A DNA stretch of 64,000 bases from Exiguobacterium mexicanum (lineage in GTDB: Bacteria > Bacillota > Bacilli > Exiguobacteriales > Exiguobacteriaceae): contig NZ_CP040676.1 of NCBI RefSeq assembly GCF_005960665.1, positions 1,560,501 to 1,624,500 of the forward strand. The letters are read 5' to 3'. Made by a program: the position numbers and the translations under genes. A model generated the notes under the pieces. That model saw nothing but the letters and a program-made list of their open reading frames with translations, searched no databases and had not been told where the DNA came from. Positions 47,346-56,516 of the stretch are shown in pieces (the first letter of the stretch is position 1; each line of letters starts with the position of its first letter).

Positions 47346-50300
47346 CTTAATTCCTCCATCTCTTGTTCCGTCTCGACGACGCGCTTCGCTTCGGATAGTT
47401 CGACCGAAAGCACCTCGGAGACACCGTTTTGTTGCATCGTCACGCCGTAGAGCGTGTCCGCCGCCTCCATCGTCCCTTTACGGTGGGTGATGATGACGAA
47501 TTGTGTATCGATTGAGAGCGTCCGGATATATTCCCCGAACCGATGGACGTTCGCCTCGTCGAGAGCCGCCTCGACTTCATCGAGCACACAGAACGGGACG
47601 GGTCTGGTTTTCAGGATGGCGAACAGAAGCGCGATCGCCGTCAAGGCCCGCTCTCCGCCGGATAACAGACTGAGCGTCTGCAACTTCTTCCCGGGCGGTT
47701 TGGCGACGATCTCGATGCCCGTGTTGAGCAGGTCGGACTCGTCGACGAGTTTCAAATCGGCCTCCCCCCCGCCGAACAGCTCGTTGAACGTCTGTTTAAA
47801 GTGACCACGAACGAGCGTGTACGTCTCTTTGAACAAGCGCGTCACTTCACGGTCCATCTCGGTGATGATGTCGTATAAATCCTCTTTGGCGCTGACGAGG
47901 TCGTCCCGTTGCTCGGACAAGAACATGAAGCGTTCATTGACGAGGTCGAACTCCTCGATCGCGTTCAAGTTGACCGGCCCGATTTCTTCGATTTGACGAA
48001 CGAGCAGTTTGAACTCTTCTTTCGCCTCATCGAGCGGAATCGTGAGGGTCGGAAGCAAATCGAGGACGAGCCCTCGTTCCTCGAGTGCGTCGAGTTTCCA
48101 CTTCCGCTTCAACTCGAGCTCGTTCGCCTCGGTCTCGAGCTTGCGGACATCCGCCTCGACCCGACGACGCACGTCCGACGCCTGTTGTTCACGCTGTCTG
48201 AGGATGCGATACGACTCTTCTTCGGCGTGAAGCTGTTTCGTATGCAACGCCATCCGCTCTTTCAATCCGTCCATCTGTTTGACCGCCTCGACGTGCTCGA
48301 GCTCGAGCTCGGCAGACGAGACGACCCGGCCGCTTGCCACATGTTCGAGCTCACGCTCGATCTGCCCGAGGCGGGACGTCTGTTTAGCGACCTCGGCCTC
48401 GAGCCGCTCGACTTCTGCGCGGACGCGGTCGAGGTCGAGCATATTGCGTTGACGATCGAGTTCATTTTGACGAATGGCTGCCTGAAGTTGCCCCGTCGTC
48501 TCGGCGCCTTTGGCTTGCTCGCCGCGGAGCGCCTCGAGTTCGGTCCGAATCGAGGCTTGCAATGCATCCGTCGCCTCAAGTTCTTCGGCGAGCCTTGTCA
48601 ACTCATTCGTGGCGGATGTGATTGTTTGGGCGTAACGCGCCATCTCATGGTCGAACAGTTCGAGTTGCGCTTTGGCGTCTTGCGACACCCGTTCCAAGTT
48701 TCTAAACGCCTGTTCCGTCGAACGGAGCGTCTCTTCGGCCTCGCGCTTCTTGAGCCTGAGCGTCTGGAGCGACGCACGCAGTCGGGACATCTCATCGGTG
48801 TACGTCGACACCCGCAACTGTTGCTCGTGAAGCATGGCCAACCCTTGCGTCAATCCTTGCTTCAAATCATCGAGTTCACGGGACTGGGTGAACAAGGCGA
48901 CACCTTGCTTCCGGCTACCCCCGGTCATCGAACCGCCAACGTTGACGATATCCCCTTCGAGCGTGACGATGCGATAGCGATACCCCGTCGTCTTGGCGAT
49001 CCGGTTGGCCACCTCGAGGGAATTGGCCACGATCACGGCGCCGAGGAGCGACCGTTTCAATTTCTCGTAGGCCGGGTCCGTCTCGACGAGGTCGGCGGCG
49101 ATGCCGACGAATCCGTCGACTGATTCGAGACGGTGTGCGACTTCACTCGGGACGTAACGTTCCTTCACGCTCGTCATCGGTACGAACGTGGCTCGTCCGG
49201 CACTTGCTTTCCGTAATCGTTCAATTTCTCGGCGTCCGACCTCTTCCGTCTCGACGACGATATGTTGTTGCGTCTGACCGAGCGCCGTCTCGATGGCGGC
49301 CTCATAGGACGGGAGAACGCGAATCAATTCTGCGACGGCACCGAGCACGCCCGGTCCCCGTTCTTTCAAGACAAATTTGACCGCATGGAAATAGCCTTCG
49401 TACGACTGTTTCATCCGTTCGAGCAACTCGATCCGGTCCTCGGTCTTCTGACGCCGGCGGTCAAGGTCGTGGTACGATTGCTCGGCCCGCGACAATTTGT
49501 CTCGAAGCGTCGCTTCCCGTTCGGTCAAATCAGCTTCTTCCGCCATGAGCGTCTCCCACGTGTCCCGAGCCTCGTCGAGACGAGCTTGTTCGGCCTCGAG
49601 TGATGCCGTCTGTTCGGTCCGCACGTCAAGGCGATCCTTGTTTTCACGAAGCAGACGAGCTTTCGCTTCTTCCGCTTGTTCGATATCGCGCCGTTCCCGC
49701 TTCTGTTGGTTGCTCAGTGTGGCCCGTGTCGTCGCCAACTCGAACGCCTCGCCTTGAAGCTGTTCGATTTCTGCGTTAAAGTCACGCGTCGCCGCCGTCA
49801 ATTGTGCGTCAAGTTCGGCCCGTGCCGCTTCCACGGTATGTAACGCCTCAGCTTTTGACGCCATATCCGCGTTTGCCACGTTCAACTTCTGCGTCAACTG
49901 TTCGGTCTCTTCGGCCAATTCGACCCGTTGGCGCTCGAGGCGTTCTTTCGTCTCCGCCCCGTGCTCTTCACGGGCTTTCGCGAGCTTGATCTCACCTGTC
50001 AACCGTTCCAGCTCGGTCGCTCGAGACCGTTCTTCTTGATGGAGCGTGTCGAGCGATTCTCGATCTTTGGCGAGCGTCGCCTCAAGCGTCGTCCGCTCTT
50101 CTGAAATCGCGGTCAACGCGCCATCTTGCTCGGCGAGATTCGTCTCGGCCGTCCGCAGTTGCTCAGACACACGAGCGATGCCCGTACCAAGTTCTGTGAT
50201 CTCGGCGCCGAGAATACCCGTCTCGAGCTCATCGTGGCGCGCTTTGGCGACTTGATACTCGCGTGCGAGCGCGGCCTGCTCTCGGAGCGGCTCGACCCGA

Positions 50301-50899
50301 TCGGCGAGTTCATACAAGATGTCATCGACCCGAGACAAGTTCAACTCGGTGTCTTGGAGCTTCCGTTCGGCTTGTTTTTTACGCTGCCGGTACTTCAACA
50401 CCCCGGCCGCTTCTTCGATGACAGCCCGACGATCTTCCGGTTTTCCGGAGATGACTTGCTCGACCCGTCCTTGCCCGATGATGGCGAACGCATCGCGTGA
50501 TAGGCCCGTATCCATGAACAGGTCGATCACATCTTTAAGCCGGCACGGCTTCTTGTTCATGAAGTAGTCGCTGTCGCCGCTCCGCGTGACACGGCGCGTC
50601 ACACTGACTTCTTCATACGGCAACCGCAAATGGGCGTCCGTGTTGTCTAGGACGAGCGTCACTTCGGCGACGTTGCGATGGTTCTCACCTTCACTGCCGG
50701 CAAAGATGACGTCTTCCATTTTCGCTCCGCGGAGCGATTTGGCCGACTGCTCACCGAGTACCCAGCGAACAGCGTCCGATATATTTGATTTCCCGCTTCC
50801 GTTCGGCCCAACCACGGCTGTGACGCCGGGACGAAAATCCAGTTCAATCCGCTTGGCAAACGATTTAAAGCCAGCGAGTTCGATTCGTTTTAAGTGCAT
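47342..50899 (-). CDS. smc: Chromosome segregation ATPase SMC
   Basis: Condensin core that organises and segregates the chromosome. The 1185 residues from the ATG at 50899 (MHLKRIELAGFKSFAKRI) match B. subtilis SMC length. Walker A is GPNGSGKS (31-38), two long coiled coils flank a hinge near 500-660 containing ERGPGVLGAVAELIR and GGSMTGGSRKQG, and the ABC signature LLSGGERALTAIALLFA is followed by Walker B VLDEVEAALDEANV. A second in-frame ATG three codons upstream is possible. It is normally co-transcribed with rnc; here an insertion separates them and it has its own promoter. Confidence 0.97.
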   Translation of the reverse strand: MHLKRIELAGFKSFAKRIELDFRPGVTAVVGPNGSGKSNISDAVRWVLGEQSAKSLRGAKMEDVIFAGSEGENHRNVAEVTLVLDNTDAHLRLPYEEVSVTRRVTRSGDSDYFMNKKPCRLKDVIDLFMDTGLSRDAFAIIGQGRVEQVISGKPEDRRAVIEEAAGVLKYRQRKKQAERKLQDTELNLSRVDDILYELADRVEPLREQAALAREYQVAKARHDELETGILGAEITELGTGIARVSEQLRTAETNLAEQDGALTAISEERTTLEATLAKDRESLDTLHQEERSRATELERLTGEIKLAKAREEHGAETKERLERQRVELAEETEQLTQKLNVANADMASKAEALHTVEAARAELDAQLTAATRDFNAEIEQLQGEAFELATTRATLSNQQKRERRDIEQAEEAKARLLRENKDRLDVRTEQTASLEAEQARLDEARDTWETLMAEEADLTEREATLRDKLSRAEQSYHDLDRRRQKTEDRIELLERMKQSYEGYFHAVKFVLKERGPGVLGAVAELIRVLPSYEAAIETALGQTQQHIVVETEEVGRREIERLRKASAGRATFVPMTSVKERYVPSEVAHRLESVDGFVGIAADLVETDPAYEKLKRSLLGAVIVANSLEVANRIAKTTGYRYRIVTLEGDIVNVGGSMTGGSRKQGVALFTQSRELDDLKQGLTQGLAMLHEQQLRVSTYTDEMSRLRASLQTLRLKKREAEETLRSTEQAFRNLERVSQDAKAQLELFDHEMARYAQTITSATNELTRLAEELEATDALQASIRTELEALRGEQAKGAETTGQLQAAIRQNELDRQRNMLDLDRVRAEVERLEAEVAKQTSRLGQIERELEHVASGRVVSSAELELEHVEAVKQMDGLKERMALHTKQLHAEEESYRILRQREQQASDVRRRVEADVRKLETEANELELKRKWKLDALEERGLVLDLLPTLTIPLDEAKEEFKLLVRQIEEIGPVNLNAIEEFDLVNERFMFLSEQRDDLVSAKEDLYDIITEMDREVTRLFKETYTLVRGHFKQTFNELFGGGEADLKLVDESDLLNTGIEIVAKPPGKKLQTLSLLSGGERALTAIALLFAILKTRPVPFCVLDEVEAALDEANVHRFGEYIRTLSIDTQFVIITHRKGTMEAADTLYGVTMQQNGVSEVLSVELSEAKRVVETEQEMEELS

Positions 50900-50936
50900 C
50901 GTGACCATCCTATCCTCAGTAAGCATTCATTTGTTT

Positions 50937-50963
50937 ATTTTACCACAGTTGCCAGTTCGTCAA
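50937..50963 (-). promoter_or_regulatory. Candidate smc promoter
   Basis: Minus-strand TTGACG (50958-50963), 15-base spacer, TAAAAT (50937-50942) with a TGG extended -10. The short spacer is a weakness. Confidence 0.45.
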
Positions 50964-50976
50964 AATGCTAGAATCA

Positions 50977-50985
50977 TGCTATTCT
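50977..50985 (+). promoter_or_regulatory. Candidate extended -10 promoter of the UPF0435 gene
   Basis: TGC-TATTCT lies 30 bases before the ATG, with only a poor -35. It overlaps the back of the divergent smc promoter region. Confidence 0.4.
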
Positions 50986-51014
50986 AAAAAGAACTGTAGA
51001 AAGGGGTACGACCA

Positions 51015-51209
51015 ATGACTAACGAACAAATGATTGAGGAAATTCTCGACAAAATGAACATCATCAACCGCGGCGCTATCAAAGCGGAAGAATATAACCG
51101 TGCCGACGCCTCGGCCGTCAAAGAGATTTACGACTACGTGATGAACCGCTCATCGCTGTCGATCTCTGAAGTGGATGGGATTGTCGAAGAACTCGGACAA
51201 TTGACGTGA
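51015..51209 (+). CDS. UPF0435 (DUF1128, YfkK-like) small protein
   Basis: A 64-residue acidic helical protein preceded by AGAAAGGGG. It contains MIEEILDKMNIINRGAIKAE and ends VDGIVEELGQL, matching the UPF0435/DUF1128 family (B. subtilis YfkK), function unknown. It is one of few plus-strand genes and lies between smc and rnc, a place not used by yfkK in Bacillus. Its terminator hairpin appears to be split by the IS element that follows. Confidence 0.85.
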   Translation: MTNEQMIEEILDKMNIINRGAIKAEEYNRADASAVKEIYDYVMNRSSLSISEVDGIVEELGQLT

Positions 51210-51220
51210 TGAGATGACAG

Positions 51221-51234
51221 AAAAGGAGTGGACC
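51221..51234 (+). repeat. Left arm of a terminator hairpin split by the IS element
   Basis: AAAAGGAGTGGACC starts 12 bases after the UPF0435 stop. It is the exact reverse complement of GGTCCACTCCTTTT at 52703-52716, which runs into seven T residues. Together, without the IS, these make a 14-bp bidirectional terminator for the UPF0435 gene and rnc. Confidence 0.7.
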
Positions 51235-51246
51235 CATTAAACTGTA

Positions 51247-51292
51247 CCCTGAGTAGTAGACACTAAAAAAAAGTCTACTGCTCAGGGTTTTT
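51247..51292 (+). terminator. Terminator hairpin inside the left end of the IS3-family element
   Basis: CCCTGAGTAGTAGAC pairs with GTCTACTGCTCAGGG (15 bp, one G-T) across 11 bases and is followed by TTTTT on the plus strand. It would stop transcription entering from the UPF0435 side before orfA. Confidence 0.88.
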
Positions 51293-51330
51293 GTGTACAC
51301 TGGACTAAATCATATTGGGAGTGAATTCGA

Positions 51331-51771
51331 GTGTCGAAGAAGATATTTACGTCAAAAGAAATAGATGCGCTAGCCGCAAATCCTTACGTTAAATCTGTGA
51401 GCCCGAAAGGGATCACGTATACCGATGAGTTTAAGGAACTTTTTATAGCACAGACGTTGGAAGGAAAGTTCCCTGTGGAAATCTTCCGGGGATGTGGATT
51501 CGATGTGGAGGTACTCGGTGAACGGCGTATGAGTTCTTGTAAAAATCGTTGGACACGAGCTTACCGAAAAGATGGGGTAATGGGGCTGCGCGATACACGA
51601 TCAAGTAATTCAGGACGTTGGAGAGATAAAGAGCTGTCGACAGAAGAACGGTACGCGAAGCTCGAGGCCGAAAACAAACTGTTGAAAGCAGAGGTCGAAC
51701 TATTAAAGGAGATCCGCCTGGCGGAAGGGAGAGGAAAGCTGGACTTAACGCATCGCAAAAGTATGAGCTGA
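51331..51771 (+). CDS. IS3-family transposase OrfA (helix-turn-helix subunit)
   Basis: The 146-residue OrfA begins MSKKIFTSKEIDALAANPYV, with a DNA-binding domain (about 30-95; TYTDEFKELFIAQTLEGKFP) and a leucine-zipper-like C-terminus (YAKLEAENKLLKAEVELLKE). In IS150-type elements OrfA binds the ends and is fused to OrfB by a -1 frameshift. Here orfB is in the -1 phase and open from upstream of its first ATG, consistent with that. The frame is intact. Confidence 0.88.
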   Translation: MSKKIFTSKEIDALAANPYVKSVSPKGITYTDEFKELFIAQTLEGKFPVEIFRGCGFDVEVLGERRMSSCKNRWTRAYRKDGVMGLRDTRSSNSGRWRDKELSTEERYAKLEAENKLLKAEVELLKEIRLAEGRGKLDLTHRKSMS

Positions 51772-51797
51772 TTCAAGGTGTCATCATCAAGCACAAA

Positions 51798-52658
51798 ATG
51801 AAGGGGATGGTCAGCCATCTCTGCCAGGTGGCCGGGGTGTCACGTCAGGGATACCACGCCTATTTCTCGGAACGGAGGAGACAGACCAGACAGGAGCGCG
51901 AATCGAAAGACGTGGCTCTTCGTGACCTCGTTCTGAAGGCGTTCCACTTCAAGAAGCGCAAGAAGGGTGCTAGGCAGATCAAGATGGTGCTGTCTGGTCA
52001 TTTCGGTGTGACGATGAACCTGAAGTGTATCCGACGTATCATGCGGAAATACAACATCGTGTGTCCAATCCGCAAGGCGAAGCCATACAAACGGCTCATT
52101 AAGGCGACGGCCGAGCACCGGGTGGTGCCGAATCGCCTCAAACGCGAATTCAAACAGGGCACTCCCTACAAGGTGCTTCTCACCGATATCACCTACATAT
52201 TTTACGGGAACGGTAAGCGAGCCTATCTTTCGACCATCGTGGACGGTTCGACCAATGAGGTACTGGCGCATCAACTCTCTGAGAACATCAATCTCGACAT
52301 TGTATTGGATACGTTGAAGCGTTTACGGAAGAACCGGAGGATTCGCTTGGACAAGGACGCATTCATCCATTCAGATCAAGGAGGGCACTACACGAGCCCG
52401 ACCTATCAGAAAGAGGTGAAGCGTATGAAGCTAGGTCAATCCATGTCCCGACGGGGCAACTGTTGGGATAACGCTGTCCAGGAATCATTCTTTGGACATT
52501 TCAAGGATATCGTCGAGTTAAAGGCCTGTACCACGTTCGATTCACTACAGCGTGAAATCCGAAAAACCATTAACTATTACAACCATCATCGTTATCAATG
52601 GAACATGAAAAAGATGACTCCCGTACAGTACAGGAATCATCTCCTTGAATCAGCATAA
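51798..52658 (+). CDS. IS3-family transposase OrfB (DDE integrase domain)
   Basis: The 286-residue catalytic part has an HTH_21-like N-terminus and an rve-type core with Asp130 (LLTDITYIF), Asp193 (HSDQGGHYTS) and Glu229 (NAVQESFFGHFK); the last two are separated by exactly 35 residues, the DD(35)E rule. The frame is open before this ATG and reads LNASQKYELIQGVIIKHK, so the natural product is probably an OrfAB frameshift fusion. It looks intact and possibly active. Confidence 0.92.
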   Translation: MKGMVSHLCQVAGVSRQGYHAYFSERRRQTRQERESKDVALRDLVLKAFHFKKRKKGARQIKMVLSGHFGVTMNLKCIRRIMRKYNIVCPIRKAKPYKRLIKATAEHRVVPNRLKREFKQGTPYKVLLTDITYIFYGNGKRAYLSTIVDGSTNEVLAHQLSENINLDIVLDTLKRLRKNRRIRLDKDAFIHSDQGGHYTSPTYQKEVKRMKLGQSMSRRGNCWDNAVQESFFGHFKDIVELKACTTFDSLQREIRKTINYYNHHRYQWNMKKMTPVQYRNHLLESA

Positions 52659-52717
52659 GTTTTTTTATTAATGTCCTTTACAAGGGGTACAGATTACATT
52701 GAGGTCCACTCCTTTTT

Positions 52718-53497
52718 TTATAGGCCGGCGTACTGCCGGTTGAATTCAATCAACGCTTCCTTCGCCGCGAGTTGCTCGGCTTCTTTCTTCGATCGGCCGA
52801 TGCCTTCGCCGACGATATCGTCTGACAGACGGGCATGGGCGACGAACTCCCGGCTATGGGCCGGACCACGCTCTTCGATAATCGTGTACGAGACAGGCCC
52901 GAGACCTTCTCGCTGGACGCTTTCTTGGAGCTGACTCTTATAATCGGTCTGTTCTTCAAACACACCGGCCAAGACTTTCGGAAAAACCGCTTCGGCGAGG
53001 AACTGTTCGACTGGTTCAATCCCTTGGTCCAGATAGAGCGCGCCGATGTATGACTCGAACACGTCCGCGAGTAGCGCCGGACGCTTGCGTCCGCCGGTCA
53101 ACTCTTCGCCTTTCCCAAGCAAGATAAAATCAGAGAAAGCATAGGCTTCCGCAAAGTTAACGAGTGATGGCTCACAGACGATGGCCGCCCGCAACTTCGT
53201 TAATTCCCCCTCGGAGCGCTCCGGATACGTCTCATACAAAAACCGAGACACCGTCAACTCGAGCACCGCGTCGCCTAAAAACTCTAAGCGCTCATTGTCT
53301 TTTTTCAGACCGCGTTGTTCGTTGACGTATGAGGAGTGGGTGAACGCTTGCATCAATAGGTCTTGGTTCGTGAATCGAACCGACAGCCGTTCTTCAAGTA
53401 CTTTAAACTGCTCGAGAATCCGTGACCGCTCGAGCTCATTTCGCCGACGCCGTTGCGCCGACCCTTGACGGTCAAACCGTCGCTTGTCCTTTGTCAT
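52718..53497 (-). CDS. rnc: Ribonuclease III
   Basis: Cleaves double-stranded RNA in rRNA and mRNA processing. It has 259 residues from the ATG at 53497 with GGAGGG ribosome site. The RNase III signature [14 protein letters not shown] and downstream acidic residues ([18 protein letters not shown]) are intact, followed by a dsRNA-binding domain (about 185-255) ending [19 protein letters not shown]. The basic N-terminal extension (about 1-30) is as in Bacilli. Its stop is two bases inside the old terminator T-run beside the IS. Confidence 0.97.
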   Translation of the reverse strand: MTKDKRRFDRQGSAQRRRRNELERSRILEQFKVLEERLSVRFTNQDLLMQAFTHSSYVNEQRGLKKDNERLEFLGDAVLELTVSRFLYETYPERSEGELTKLRAAIVCEPSLVNFAEAYAFSDFILLGKGEELTGGRKRPALLADVFESYIGALYLDQGIEPVEQFLAEAVFPKVLAGVFEEQTDYKSQLQESVQREGLGPVSYTIIEERGPAHSREFVAHARLSDDIVGEGIGRSKKEAEQLAAKEALIEFNRQYAGL

Positions 53498-53518
53498 AAT
53501 TCCCTCCGTGTATAAGCA

Positions 53519-53553
53519 CAAGCCCACCGCTCATGACGAGCGGTGGGAGGCTT
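53519..53553 (-). other. Strong hairpin between acpP and rnc without a T-tract
   Basis: CCCACCGCTC pairs with GAGCGGTGGG over a five-base loop, with partial AAG/CTT outer pairing. The minus strand continues CTTGTGCTT, so this is a poor terminator. It could be a processing or stability element in the acpP-rnc mRNA. Confidence 0.55.
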
Positions 53554-53555
53554 GA

Positions 53556-53795
53556 TTACAATTTAGTTTCGATGTAAGCGACGACGTCGCCAACAGTCGC
53601 GAGCTTCTCAGCATCTTCGTCTTCGATTGTGATATCGAACTTGTCTTCAAGGTCCATGACCATTTCCATTACTTCGAGCGAATCCGCACCGAGGTCATCC
53701 TTGAATGATTTGTCGGCTGTGATCTCAGATACATCTTTCCCGAGTTTCTCTGCCACTGCTGCTTGTACGTCTACTAAGATTTGTTCTGTTGTCAT
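53556..53795 (-). CDS. acpP: Acyl carrier protein
   Basis: Carries growing acyl chains on a phosphopantetheine arm. The 79 acidic residues include the attachment Ser39 in LGADSLEVMEMVMDLED. It lies between fabG and rnc, as in Bacillus, and has its own probable promoter, in keeping with the high demand for ACP. Confidence 0.98.
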   Translation of the reverse strand: MTTEQILVDVQAAVAEKLGKDVSEITADKSFKDDLGADSLEVMEMVMDLEDKFDITIEDEDAEKLATVGDVVAYIETKL

Positions 53796-53816
53796 GATAA
53801 AATCCCTCCAAATTAA

Positions 53817-53845
53817 AGTATATAAAATGTGTTTCGATTGGTAAA
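53817..53845 (-). promoter_or_regulatory. Candidate sigma-A promoter of acpP
   Basis: Minus-strand TTTACC (53840-53845), 17-base spacer, TATACT (53817-53822) in the 59-base fabG-acpP gap. The -10 is strong, the -35 matches 4/6. Confidence 0.55.
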
Positions 53846-53854
53846 GTTCTGATT

Positions 53855-54595
53855 TTAAGCCATCGTCATGCCGCCGTCAACGGCGATCGTCTGACCCGTC
53901 ACGTAAGCCGCTTGGTGAGAGGCGAGGAATGAGACGAGGTTCGCCACATCTTCGACCTGACCGAAGCGATTGAACGGGATTTGACCGAGCGTCGCCTCGC
54001 GTTGCGCATCTGTCAACGCGTCAGTCATGTCCGTCTGGATGAAACCAGGACAGACGGCGTTCACCGTCACGTGACGTCCGGCGAGTTCACGCGCGACCGA
54101 CTTCGTCAGCCCGATGAGCCCCGCTTTCGCCGCCGCGTAGTTCGCCTGACCGGCATTCCCCGTGATCCCGACGACCGAAGCGATATTGATGATGCGGCCC
54201 GCCTTCGATTTCAAGAGCGTCCGCGTCGCGGCTTGCGACGTCAAGAACGCACCTTTCAAGTTTGTCGACAGGACATCGTCAAAGTCAGCTTCCTTCATGC
54301 GCATAAGCAGACCATCCCGCGTGATGCCTGCATTGTTGACGAGACAATCGATGCGGCCGTACGTGTCGACCGCCGTCTTGATGAGTGCTTTCACATCATC
54401 ACTGCTCGAGACGTCGGCTTTGACGGCGATGGCCTCGCCACCGTTCGCTTCGATCTCGCTGACGACGGCGTTCGCTTTCTCAACACTACCCGAGTAATTC
54501 ACGACGACCCGAAAGCCGTCCTCCCCTAAACGCTTCGCGATGGCGGCCCCGATTCCTCGAGATGCGCCTGTCACGATTGCTACTTGGTCATGCAC
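53855..54595 (-). CDS. fabG: 3-oxoacyl-ACP reductase FabG
   Basis: NADPH-dependent ketoreduction step of type II fatty-acid synthesis. The 246 residues form a classical short-chain dehydrogenase with cofactor loop TGASRGIG (9-16), NNAG (87-90), and the catalytic triad Ser140, Tyr153, Lys157 (ANYAAAKAG). It overlaps fabD by eight bases. Confidence 0.97.
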   Translation of the reverse strand: MHDQVAIVTGASRGIGAAIAKRLGEDGFRVVVNYSGSVEKANAVVSEIEANGGEAIAVKADVSSSDDVKALIKTAVDTYGRIDCLVNNAGITRDGLLMRMKEADFDDVLSTNLKGAFLTSQAATRTLLKSKAGRIINIASVVGITGNAGQANYAAAKAGLIGLTKSVARELAGRHVTVNAVCPGFIQTDMTDALTDAQREATLGQIPFNRFGQVEDVANLVSFLASHQAAYVTGQTIAVDGGMTMA

Positions 54596-55508
54596 GTACT
54601 TCTCCTCCTAACGCGGCCACCTCTTCGAGCGTCGTCGCCTGTTTGATTGTCACTTTCGAATCGATCCGTTTGATAAGACCTGACAGCGGTGACGTCGGAC
54701 CGAACTCGATGAACGTGTCGACACCAGCGTCGATCGCTTTGCGAACACACGCTTCGAATCGGACCGAGGCGTACAATTGCTCAGTGAGAAGTGCTTTCAA
54801 TTTTTCCGGGTCGGTATGGACATCCGCATCGACGTTGGAAATAATCCCAATCGCCGCCGGTTTGAACGGCGAAGAAGCGAGCACATCTTTGAACCGCGTC
54901 GCGGCCGGCATCATGTAGGAGCTGTGGAACGCCCCTGAGACGTTCAGCGGCAAGACGCGTTTCGCGCCTGCTTCTTTCAAGTCTGTTTCGGCCTGTTTGA
55001 CCGCATCGACATGACCCGAGATGACGAACTGACCCGGACAGTTGTAGTTGGCGATTTGTACAAGGTTCCCGCTAGCACTGATTTTCTCCGTCACATGGAA
55101 CGCTTCGTCGACATCGGTCATACCGATGACGGCTGCCATCGTCCCATCCTTCACTTCTGACATGAGCTTGCCGCGTTCGTGGACGAGCACGCTCGCTTCT
55201 TCCAAGTCGATGACGCCGGCGACCACGAGTGCCGTATATTCTCCGACGCTGTGACCGATCACCAAGTCTGGAGTGGCCCCCGTTTTGGCGTGAGCTTGTG
55301 CGAGTGATGCCGCATGCGCCACGATGGCCGGTTGGGCCACTTCTGTCCGTTGAAGCTCTTCTTTTGATCCTGCCGCCATGGCGTCGAGTAAATCAAATCC
55401 GAGGCGACGGTTGATCGCTTGCAGTTGTTCAGGATTGTCGAGGAACGTTTGGCCCATGCCGACGGCTTGTGACCCTTGTCCCGGAAATACCCATGCTGTT
55501 TTCCCCAT
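54588..55508 (-). CDS. fabD: Malonyl-CoA:ACP transacylase FabD
   Basis: Loads malonate on ACP. The 306 residues begin [19 protein letters not shown]. The active Ser87 is in [11 protein letters not shown] and His195 in SGAFHSSYM. It lies between plsX and fabG in the FapR-regulated cluster. Confidence 0.97.
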   Translation of the reverse strand: MGKTAWVFPGQGSQAVGMGQTFLDNPEQLQAINRRLGFDLLDAMAAGSKEELQRTEVAQPAIVAHAASLAQAHAKTGATPDLVIGHSVGEYTALVVAGVIDLEEASVLVHERGKLMSEVKDGTMAAVIGMTDVDEAFHVTEKISASGNLVQIANYNCPGQFVISGHVDAVKQAETDLKEAGAKRVLPLNVSGAFHSSYMMPAATRFKDVLASSPFKPAAIGIISNVDADVHTDPEKLKALLTEQLYASVRFEACVRKAIDAGVDTFIEFGPTSPLSGLIKRIDSKVTIKQATTLEEVAALGGEVRA

Positions 55509-55526
55509 GTACTCACCTTCTTTGAA

Positions 55527-56516
55527 TTAGTTTGTGGCTTTTGCTTGCTTGATTTTCGCGACGACGTCGTGATCGACCATGATTTTCGCCTGTTTGAGCG
55601 CGCTCATGATGGCGAGCGCGTCGCTCGAACCGTGTGCTTTAATGACCGGGGCGTTGATTCCGAACAAGCCGGCCCCACCGTGTTCCCGATAATCTAATGT
55701 TTGTTTCAATCGCTTCAACTTCGGTTTTAAGACGAGAGCGGCGAGCTTCGAGACGAGATCGCTCGTGAACTGCTCTTTCATCATCTTCATGAGCATCGAC
55801 GACGAACCTTCGACACCTTTGAGCAAGATGTTTCCGGCGAACCCTTCCGTGACGATGACATCGACATCACCGGACATCGCCTCGCGCGCTTCCACGTTGC
55901 CGACAAAGTGGACCGGGGCTTGTTCAAGGAGGGGGTACGCCTCTTTCGTGAGGGCGTTTCCTTTCCCAGCCTCGGTCCCGATGTTCAGTAGCGCGACCCG
56001 CGGACGTTTGACGCCGCGAACGTGCTCGGCATAGAGCGAGCCCATGATCGCATAGTCGACCAAGTGCTCGGCCTTCGCGTCCGGGTTGGCCCCGACGTCT
56101 AAAATGACGACACCGCTACCCGTATATGTAGGGAACGTAGGTGACAACGCGGGGCGCTCGATTCCTGGGATCCGTCCGATGACGAACAGTGACGCCGCCA
56201 TGAGAGCACCGGTATTCCCAGCCGAGACGAGTGCGTCGGCCTCTCCGTCTTTGACGAGTTTGGCCGCCACGACGAGTGAGCTGTCCTTTTTGCGACGGAC
56301 GGCTCGGACCGGTTCGTCGTCCCCGGTGATGACTTCGCTCGCTGGAACGATTTTGATTCGCGGGTCGGTCAACCCGTACGAAGCGAGTTTGACCTCATCT
56401 CCGACTAAAAAAAGTTCCATCGATTCGTTCGGGAATGCGTCGGCAAACTGCTTGACGCCTTCCACGATCGCTTTCGGGGCGTGATCCCCGCCCATTGCAT
56501 CAATTGCTAATTTCAT
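55527..56516 (-). CDS. plsX: Phosphate acyltransferase PlsX
   Basis: Converts acyl-ACP to acyl-phosphate for PlsY and phosphatidic acid synthesis. The 329 residues begin [20 protein letters not shown] and include [35 protein letters not shown] and [20 protein letters not shown], all family signatures. It overlaps fapR by four bases. Confidence 0.98.
   Translation of the reverse strand: MKLAIDAMGGDHAPKAIVEGVKQFADAFPNESMELFLVGDEVKLASYGLTDPRIKIVPASEVITGDDEPVRAVRRKKDSSLVVAAKLVKDGEADALVSAGNTGALMAASLFVIGRIPGIERPALSPTFPTYTGSGVVILDVGANPDAKAEHLVDYAIMGSLYAEHVRGVKRPRVALLNIGTEAGKGNALTKEAYPLLEQAPVHFVGNVEAREAMSGDVDVIVTEGFAGNILLKGVEGSSSMLMKMMKEQFTSDLVSKLAALVLKPKLKRLKQTLDYREHGGAGLFGINAPVIKAHGSSDALAIMSALKQAKIMVDHDVVAKIKQAKATN

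Larger units (their letters stand above)
51240..52692 (+). mobile_element. IS3-family (IS150-group) insertion sequence, complete
   Basis: About 1.45 kb with two overlapping-phase transposase frames, orfA and orfB. The ends carry short inverted repeats CTGTACCC (51242-51249) and GGGTACAG (52685-52692), the TG...CA-type ends of the family. ATTA flanks both sides (51236-51239 and 52693-52696) and may be the target duplication, though then the left end has two extra bases. A strong terminator lies just inside the left end. Exact ends are uncertain by a few bases. Confidence 0.88.

Noticed and set aside
47909-49123. 404-codon open frame on the plus strand opposite smc
   Set aside because: It lies wholly antisense to the well-supported smc coiled-coil region and has no recognisable domain or ribosome site; long antisense frames are expected in GC-balanced, codon-biased genes.
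51229-52708. Longer IS boundaries TGGACC...GGTCCA
   Set aside because: The outer inverted repeat continues as AAAAGGAG/CTCCTTTT up to the adjacent genes and makes a terminator, so it fits host sequence better; the CTGTACCC repeats inside fit IS3-family ends. Not excluded until other copies are compared.
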